Assembly: GCF_000497045.1 (NCBI RefSeq) | Contig: NW_015961964.1 | Coordinates: forward strand, 124,001-188,000 | DNA: 64,000 nucleotides | From: Kalmanozyma brasiliensis GHG001 | Lineage: Eukaryota > Basidiomycota > Ustilaginomycetes > Ustilaginales | Direction: 5' to 3' | Shown: positions 57,863 through 64,000 of the stretch, in pieces | Layout: each line of letters opens with the position of its first letter | Numbering within the stretch: the first letter of the stretch is position 1 | Notes under the pieces: generated by a model | Told to the model about the DNA's origin: nothing | Database searches by the model: none | Seen by the model: the letters and a program-made list of their open reading frames with translations, nothing else | Position numbers and translations under genes: made by a program

Positions 57863-58498
57863 TTACGCTCTCACTTTGCTCTGCGATTGAAGCGATTCTA
57901 GGAGTCGATCTCGCTGTCGTGAGTCCAGTCTGTCATGACTGAAGACTGTCAGAACATAAACCCGACGCTTCAGCGCAAAGCAAGGCGAAGACGCCATTTC
58001 AGTCCGGCCCTTCGACTCAAATACTGTGCGAAAGCTTCCGACTCTTCTCATTCGCCTGCCTGCGGATCTGCGGATGTGCATTTCCATTACAAAAATGCAA
58101 TACATTTTGAGTTGAAGCGGTGGTGTTTCATCTTTTTTGAAGTCGCTTTCTGGAGAATGAAATTCGAAACCGGAAGCTTCGCTAAGCCGGCAGAGGCAGT
58201 CTCGCCTCGAATTTGCCGACGGTGGTGACGGCAGAGGAACGACGCTGAACAGGACTTGGTCCTGACCGTCCGTCTGTGGCTCGATGGCGATGATCGACCT
58301 GATATCGAGGACCCTTTGCACTAGCCACGATCTCCGTTCTTCCCTTTGTGGCCCATGCACCCGCCTAATGAGCTGAGCTGACGGCAGGGTATCGGCAGCC
58401 ACAACGCTTGGCGCATGCCGCCTCTTCTTAGCATGGTATTTGCAATTGACCAGTCGCTTCCGCTTCCGCAGGCTAAGACTGCCTACCCTTTCGCTCAT
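57863..58498 (-). CDS. Doubtful ORF, 211 aa
   Basis: ATG at 58496-58498. The N-terminus is very basic (SLRKRKRLVNCKYHAKKRRH), as in a nuclear signal. The remainder is Arg- and Ser-rich without domain character. A 211-codon open frame in DNA of about 50% GC is longer than most chance frames here, but I cannot support it further. It may be a relic, a fast-evolving orphan or chance. Confidence 0.22.
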   Translation of the reverse strand: MSERVGSLSLRKRKRLVNCKYHAKKRRHAPSVVAADTLPSAQLIRRVHGPQREERRSWLVQRVLDIRSIIAIEPQTDGQDQVLFSVVPLPSPPSANSRRDCLCRLSEASGFEFHSPESDFKKDETPPLQLKMYCIFVMEMHIRRSAGRRMRRVGSFRTVFESKGRTEMASSPCFALKRRVYVLTVFSHDRLDSRQRDRLLESLQSQSKVRA

Positions 58499-60599
58499 CG
58501 ATATGACCCCTCTGATACGTCGGCTGCACGCGCGCCAAGTCAGCTAATCGCAGCGAGCGTGGGAGCGAACGAGAAAAGGTACGCGCGCTCAGATCAATGG
58601 AGCCATCCTTCCGACAGCGCACGCATGCACTCTGCAATCTGAGGTGACGACTGCGTCCGCAGGCACTTGGTCCCTTTGTGCAAAAGGACTCGCGGGTTCC
58701 CGATCCAGTCATGGCTCGTATCGGAGCTGAGCTTCTGAAACTGCGGAGAAGGGTTCCATCCTGGCCCGGTGTGAACCCATCATGCTTGCTGCACAACCTG
58801 ACGCTGAGGAGCAACTTTGCAAACAGTCGCCAGTTTCATCGGCCAAGACCAACAATAGCAGGGTTTCATCGCCACGCCTTTCGACATTTTGTTTGCATGT
58901 CTCGCGCGCCGTCACGCCAAGCAGCCGGCCTTTTCGGTCGTCGACCCGCAGCCTCTGAGACATGCTTGGACGCGTCGAATCGTGCGCAGTGTCTCACCTT
59001 GAGGCGAGCTCTATCCTCGATTGACCCTTCCTATCGGCCTACGGGAGCCACACACCAGCAGCAGTAAATCGCCTCGCGAGACATCCTCCTAGAAGCCAAC
59101 AGACGCCACTTTCCCTCCTCAACCTGTCAACGGAAGAATCTTGACCCGGACAGGAGCCGCTCTGCGCTAGGTTCGGATCTGCTTGGTGCATTCGCGTCCG
59201 TGGCTACACGGCGCGACGCGAGCCTCGAGCATTCGTTTGATAGTAGCGAAACGACTACGATCATAAGGAATGTGCCGTGAGGCTCTGAATGGCTGTCGAT
59301 CGTAGTCTTCCGAAGGAACGGAGCGCAGGCGGGTCCAGCTGGATCAGGTACGGTGGAGCGAATCCAGACTTGTCATTGTCGCCGGCCAACTGCGCTGCGC
59401 CTATTCTTTGCAGAGAACCGTCGATGACCCGACGGGCGTGCATCATTGGTGCGGCGCGAGAGCGACTAGCATTTGCTCGACTGCTGCGCCTGGGAAATGT
59501 CTGAGGCTGTCTGGACCTGCAGCGGACAATGCTTTGTTGTTTCAAAAAAAAAGGATAAACAAAAGTCGGCGTTGATTTGTTTGCTGAGTGTCGCACCCGT
59601 GTCAAACATTTGCGTCTGTCTAAGATGCGCGCGATTCTTCTGGGTTTCTGCATTCCTTCTCGTCAGGAAGTCGCGGACGCTCTATTCCGCCACAGCTGTC
59701 AAGCAACCTGGCGTCGCAGCGGGCATCAACATCCTTGGACGCCCTCAGCGCTCCAGTAGCGCAGGCTCGGTCTTTCATTTGCTTTGCTGCTTTCCTCAGG
59801 ACTTGGTCCTTCTCGCAATCTTGCTCTGCCTACGATCGCAGTGACTATCCCCTAGCTCTGCGGGGTCGCCGCGATCTCGCCCTTGAAGAGGGCCAGATCA
59901 GCTTATGATCGATGTTTTGCTCGACAAGACGTGATCTAAAGCTTCGCAGTCTGTCTGTCTCGTCCAGAAGCCGACCTTGACGGACGCAACGAGACATGCG
60001 CCTTCAGCGCTCGCTGCGATCCAGACCAGAGCGATCGAGACACTCGCCTAAATCAAGGGTACTGCCGCTTCCGCTGTGCCGCCGAGCAGCATGCTGATCC
60101 GAGTGTAGGAGAGCGTGAACCCTGTCACCTCGCTATACGCTAGCAGCCCTTGCAAAGATGGCAAATCTGAGCAGCTCCCGCAAGCTGATCTGATCATACT
60201 TGAACACTCATCGCCTCGAAGGGCGGCTCGATGTCTCGGGCATTGCTGTCCAAATCCCGCTGACCTTCGTCGATGCAAGCTCTCTATCACTCACGTGCCC
60301 TCCGTCCTTTGGATTACGATTTGAGCCGATCTTTCACCACTCGAGGACGAAGCAAGTATGCCGCCCTGGACGCTCGTCGATAAGCGAAGGCTGATGTCTT
60401 GTTCTTTGCCGTGACCTCAGAGTCATACTGCTCTGAACTGGGGTTCGTGTCTGCTGTTACAGGTCTCTCAGGCTTCAGAGGGGTGAAAAGGGCACCAAAA
60501 ACGTACTTACTTGCCCGACAGTCTGGCAGTCGATCAACGTCTTGACTCTCACAGTCTCACCGGTGTCCGACGTCGTCGACTGATGGACCTTTCAAAGCT

Positions 60600-60690
60600 C
60601 GGAATCAAAGAAAAGAAGATTTGTCAAAAAAATAAATAAAGGTCCAGATCACAGGCAAACTTAAAAACTTAAGATTTTTTTTTTAAAAAC
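60600..60690. other. AT-rich tract with A7 and T10 runs
   Basis: Contains A7 followed by TAAATAAA, a direct repeat of CTTAAAAACTTAAG and a T10 run at 60675-60684, unlike the surrounding DNA. The T10 could end a Pol III transcript on the plus strand, but no A or B box was found upstream. A minus-strand GTAAGTACG donor-like string lies near 60503-60511. Confidence 0.5.
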
Positions 60691-61193
60691 GGTCTAAGGA
60701 AAACCCGAGACTGACTCCAGGTGCAATGTGAAACTTGGATGGTATCGCCGTCGCCAACAAAGACCTCCTTCGACAATGGTACAAACCATGCGCCCTCGAC
60801 CATGACAGAGACAAGTCGAGCCCTCGTGCCTTGCAAACAAAAGCAAAGAGCTTTCTTGGCTCTTCAGCGAACCATGGCCCCTGCCAGAATCGTATGCTCG
60901 ATGAGAGCGGCCTTTGCGGCAATGCACATGCCCACATCAGCCCTAGTGCCCTCTCGCTTTAGCGCTTACTCTCTCACTCACCGAGACAAGGAGCGTGCCG
61001 ACAAGCAGGCTCGCACTGCTCATGTATTTGCCCTTGCTCTGTCGGTCAATCGATCGGCCGTAGGCTGTCCACGCTCTCTGCCATCGCGGGCCGCTCTGAG
61101 CCAAAGTGAGACTAGACTCCGCCAACAAAGACCGCTACACAGAGTGCACCCCTGTAGCACTTCCAAATCGCCCGTACGTCGTTGCCTTCCGAG

Positions 61194-61200
61194 ATATTAA
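61194..61200 (+). promoter_or_regulatory. TATA-like element of the GT2 gene
   Basis: ATATTAA, about 205 nt upstream of ATG 61406, followed by a long pyrimidine-rich leader (61210-61400). The spacing fits a fungal core promoter with a 5' leader of about 150 nt. Confidence 0.4.
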
Positions 61201-61405
61201 AGGCAAGTATCTCTCGCTGTGCCATCCCTCCCACCCATCCTCGTCAAAGTCGCTCCTCATCCCGCCCCTGCTCTGCCCTTCGCTTCCCGTCCCGCATTCT
61301 CGACCTTGCCTCTGCCACTCTCGCACATTGCCTTGCTGGACAAGCGATACCCTAGCTCCTCAACGTCATCCCCCTTCCCCTCGGCCTCGAAAGCTCATAT
61401 TCACA

Positions 61406-64000
61406 ATGCTCGGGTTCCTTCGCAAGAAGAACGAGCAGCTTCCTGCTAAGGACGCCGCGTCAACGCCGAACGACTTTCTCCCACAGATGATGCAGCAGCG
61501 CGAGTATGCCCAGTCTATCAACTCCGAGTACCTCGAAAAGAGTGCCGCAGACGAGAACTGGATCGATGCTCGCGATGGCTACCAGGTCATGGCTGCTCAT
61601 CTCTGGAAAACGTGCACCCGCCGCAGCTTCTTCTCCGAAGACCCTGAGGTGCCAAGCGGTGTGGCGATTCGATTCTCCAAAGGCCAATACGTGGTCTGCC
61701 CCGCACAAGACGAGAGGCTCGGGAACTTCTGCCGCGCAGTTGCCATCCTCAACTGCGAGGCCGCCATGACCATCACTTCTCCCGTCGTCTCTGCCATCAA
61801 CACCCGTCTGGCTCCCGGTACCGAGCAGATTCCTATCACTGCTTCCCAACACATTCAGGTGGTCGACACCATGGAGCAGCTCGCCGGTGCGAGAAAGGCG
61901 CAAAACGCCTGCTTCATCCGCCGCGAGAACACCGTCGTCGTCTGGAGCGACCGCGTCGAGCAGCTCGAAGCTCGCGCGCAAGAGCTCGAGGAGGGCATGA
62001 TCAAGTTCGTCTGGACCAGTTCCTTCAAGAACAACACAAGCAACTTGACCTCGGCGGCCTCCACTCCCAACGCCACGGACGCTGCCATGAGCCGATTCAA
62101 CCGCAACCAAGCTCACTTCCGCACGCTTTCGAGCAACGGTCACAACACCCCATCGGAAGGTCACTCGAGGACACCTTCGAACCCTTTCGCCGGCTCGCCG
62201 GGCTCCAACTCTCCTCAGAGTCCCGAATGGGCGAACAACGCCTCCAGCGATCCCGAGAAGCAGGACCAGCCGGGCACCGAAGAGAGGCCGGTCTTCTACC
62301 AAGCCGCTCTCCAGCACGGTCTGGCCGTCGGTCTCGATGTGGTGCTGTGCTTCCTCTTCATCTCGAGCCTTTTCCAGTACTCGCTCATTGACGGTCAGTG
62401 GGTTCGCATGGCGCTCGCAGCAGTTACCTTGGTAATGTTCCCCGTCATCATGTTCTTCTGCGACAACGTCATTGGCATCGTCTTCCAGATTCTCGGTCCC
62501 ATTCGCCAGCTCCACACCAACTCTCAGTACTTTTCGGGCAAGGCGCCCACTCGCATCACGGGAGCCCTGCCTCACATCACGATCCAGATGCCCGTGTACA
62601 AGGAGTCTCTCGAGGGAGTGCTGATGCCCACCATCGAGTCGGTCAAGAAGGCGATCAGCACCTACGAGCTGCAGGGCGGCACCGCATCCATCATCATCTC
62701 GGAAGATGGAATGCAGCTCGTCTCTGCTGAGCAGCAGGCCATCCGCCAGGACTACTACGAGAAGAACAACATCGGCTGGGTCGGCCGTCCCGCGCACGGC
62801 ACCGATGGCTACGTGCGAAAGGGTCGCTTCAAGAAGGCCTCGAACCTCAACTTCACCTGCCAGCTGTCCCTCGCCGTCGAGAAGATGATGTCCGAATACC
62901 GTCCTCAGGAGGCTGAGCCGCTTGCTCTGTGGACGGAAGCTGATGAGACCGAGCTCTACGAGCACTGCCTGCAAGACTGCCTTCCCAAGCTTCACGCTCT
63001 GGCTCAGGCCAAGGGCAACGTGCGTATCGGCGACCTGGTCCTCCTCATCGACTCGGACACTCGTGTGCCCGAGGACTGCCTCCTCGATGCTGCTTCCGAG
63101 ATGGTCCAGTGCCCCGACGTCGGTGTCCTGCAGCACTGCTCCGGTGTCATGCTCGTTACCAACAGCTACTTTGAGCGCGCCATTGCCTTCTTCACTCGCC
63201 TTGTCAACTTCTCCATCTCGTACACGGTCGCCGCTGGTGACGTCGCCCCCTTCATGGGACACAACGCCTTCCTGCGATGGTCTGCGATGCAGGAGGCCGC
63301 CTTTGTCGATGAGGAGGATGGTGTCCGCAAGGTCTGGTCCGAGTCGCACGTGTCCGAAGACTTCGACATGGCTCTGCGTCTGCTCATGAAGGGATACGTT
63401 GTCCGATGGGCTACCTACTCGAACAACGAGTTCGAGGAGGGTGTCTCGCTCACCTGCGATGACGAGCTCAACCGATGGCAGAAGTACGCGTTCGGCTGCT
63501 CCGAGCTGGTCTTCAACCGCATCTGGCAGTGGCCGTACAAGGGTCCCTTCTCCAAGCTCTTCCGAACCTTCCTGTGGAGCGACGCCCCGCTTCACTACAA
63601 GTTCTCGGCATGCTCGTACATCTTCTCGTACTACGCCATCGCCTGCGCTCTTCCGCTCTCCATCGCTCTCTACCTCGTCCAGGGTTGGTTCTACCCGGTG
63701 CTGCTGCCCACCTTCCTGCCTCCGTTCAACATCTGGGTCGCCGTCGTGTTCGTCTTCAGTATCGGCGGCAACGTGGCGCAGGTCATCGCCCGATACCGCG
63801 CCCAGACGGACGGTCTCTGGAACTTGATCAAGGCGCACGCCGTCTGGTTCCCGAGCATGTTCATCTTCTTCGGCGGTCTCTCGTACCACGTCGCTGCCGC
63901 TCTCGGTGCCCACATCGTGGGTGTCAACATGACCTGGGGCGCCACGATCAAGGATCTCGAGGACAGCAACTTCTTCGTCGAGGTTCCTCTCATCCTCAAG
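61406..64000 (+). CDS. GT2-family processive glycosyltransferase, chitin-synthase-like (ZtGT2 type), 5' part
   Basis: 865 codons are visible from ATG 61406 (MLGFLRKKNEQLPAKD); the frame is open to the window's end, so the C-terminus is missing. Two helices at about 312-358 precede the catalytic domain ITIQMPVYKESLEGVLMPTI, STYELQGGTASIIISEDGMQL (Asp434), VLLIDSDTRVPED (DSD, 549-551) and SHVSEDFDMALRL (Asp652). The acceptor-site motif is ELNRWQKY (Arg690-Trp691), that is ExxRW where processive GT2 enzymes usually have Q/RxxRW. Several helices follow from about 730. The STYELQGG block marks the fungal GT2 clade of Zymoseptoria and Fusarium GT2, needed there for hyphal growth on surfaces, rather than a true Chs class. 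The product polysaccharide is unknown. Confidence 0.86.
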   Translation, partial: MLGFLRKKNEQLPAKDAASTPNDFLPQMMQQREYAQSINSEYLEKSAADENWIDARDGYQVMAAHLWKTCTRRSFFSEDPEVPSGVAIRFSKGQYVVCPAQDERLGNFCRAVAILNCEAAMTITSPVVSAINTRLAPGTEQIPITASQHIQVVDTMEQLAGARKAQNACFIRRENTVVVWSDRVEQLEARAQELEEGMIKFVWTSSFKNNTSNLTSAASTPNATDAAMSRFNRNQAHFRTLSSNGHNTPSEGHSRTPSNPFAGSPGSNSPQSPEWANNASSDPEKQDQPGTEERPVFYQAALQHGLAVGLDVVLCFLFISSLFQYSLIDGQWVRMALAAVTLVMFPVIMFFCDNVIGIVFQILGPIRQLHTNSQYFSGKAPTRITGALPHITIQMPVYKESLEGVLMPTIESVKKAISTYELQGGTASIIISEDGMQLVSAEQQAIRQDYYEKNNIGWVGRPAHGTDGYVRKGRFKKASNLNFTCQLSLAVEKMMSEYRPQEAEPLALWTEADETELYEHCLQDCLPKLHALAQAKGNVRIGDLVLLIDSDTRVPEDCLLDAASEMVQCPDVGVLQHCSGVMLVTNSYFERAIAFFTRLVNFSISYTVAAGDVAPFMGHNAFLRWSAMQEAAFVDEEDGVRKVWSESHVSEDFDMALRLLMKGYVVRWATYSNNEFEEGVSLTCDDELNRWQKYAFGCSELVFNRIWQWPYKGPFSKLFRTFLWSDAPLHYKFSACSYIFSYYAIACALPLSIALYLVQGWFYPVLLPTFLPPFNIWVAVVFVFSIGGNVAQVIARYRAQTDGLWNLIKAHAVWFPSMFIFFGGLSYHVAAALGAHIVGVNMTWGATIKDLEDSNFFVEVPLILK

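Larger units (their letters stand above)
54602..61405. other. 6.8-kb gene-poor region
   Basis: The longest interval without a supported gene in a window where genes otherwise sit 0.05-2.6 kb apart. It has lower GC, AT-rich islands (about 55330-55400 and 60600-60690) and only frames without recognisable protein character. I searched by eye for tRNA B boxes, snRNA cores, telomere-repeat templates and transposon domains and found none convincing. The right end is the upstream region of the GT2 gene. A palindrome AGCATGCATGCT lies near 57194. Two of the longer frames are listed separately at low confidence. Confidence 0.6.

Noticed and set aside
60500..60520. U1 snRNA-like 5' end (ACTTACTTGCC)
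   Set aside because: U1 needs ACTTACCT to pair with donors; this has a mismatch at a critical base, and no Sm site or stem-loop follows.
61460..63913. 817-codon open frame on the minus strand
   Set aside because: It lies wholly antisense to the GT2 gene, whose plus-strand frame has clear catalytic motifs. The antisense product is Asp/Glu/Arg/Val-rich, as expected from codon bias, with no domain.

Overview
The window reads as nuclear DNA of a basidiomycete smut fungus (Ustilaginales). This is an inference from gene content and style: nearly intronless, GC-rich ORFs, CAA/CCATGG-type start contexts, pyrimidine-rich leaders, polyglutamine and poly-serine tracts, and an intact fungal gene set (CYP51, MMM1, SCS7/FAH1, long-form RNase Z, OPY2, Loa1). 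The genus cannot be fixed from sequence alone. I see no ribosomal RNA, convincing tRNA, CRISPR array, prophage or intact transposon.

Layout. 0-5 kb: the 3' end of a U2SURP/SR140-like splicing factor, then an ALDH7 aldehyde dehydrogenase that is divergent from a DUF1338/HglS 2-oxoadipate dioxygenase. The last two are successive lysine-degradation steps around one shared promoter. 5-10 kb: a 27-N assembly gap after a G run, an NCS1 (uracil/uridine/allantoin-type) permease and CYP51. 10.6-16.3 kb (minus strand): an Opy2-like HOG/MAPK anchor, mitochondrial lipoate-protein ligase and a GPI-anchored secreted glycoprotein. 18.8-20.4 kb: a J-domain protein whose stop codon overlaps the start of an AT-hook protein (ATGA). 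21.5-28.7 kb: a membrane glycosyltransferase with a cysteine-rich C-terminal module, a Loa1/Vps66-like acyltransferase, a polyQ FAR1/zinc-knuckle regulator and a VTC1-like DUF202 protein. 30-34 kb: a triple-KH RNA-binding protein, a degenerate 12-nt minisatellite and a mitochondrial RCC1-repeat protein. 34.5-38.2 kb: a large dynamin-like GTPase. 38.9-44.4 kb: lineage-type proteins without recognised families, including a small secreted protein with a clear TATA box. 45-54.6 kb: long-form RNase Z overlapping a spliced Pop8-like RNase P/MRP subunit gene, fatty acid 2-hydroxylase, MMM1 and a GH16 membrane protein. 54.6-61.4 kb holds no gene I can support. 61.4-64 kb: the 5' part of a GT2 glycosyltransferase running off the window.

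How genes connect. Two small co-localised modules stand out. One is lysine catabolism (ALDH7 plus HglS). The other is tRNA maturation: RNase Z cuts the 3' end, and the predicted neighbour is a subunit of RNase P, which cuts the 5' end. The two genes overlap by 23 nt, and the intron of the second begins on the last base of the first gene's stop codon. Several other genes serve the membrane and wall (ERG11, SCS7, GH16, GT2, GT31-like, Loa1, MMM1), but they look like ordinary scattered housekeeping loci rather than one cluster.
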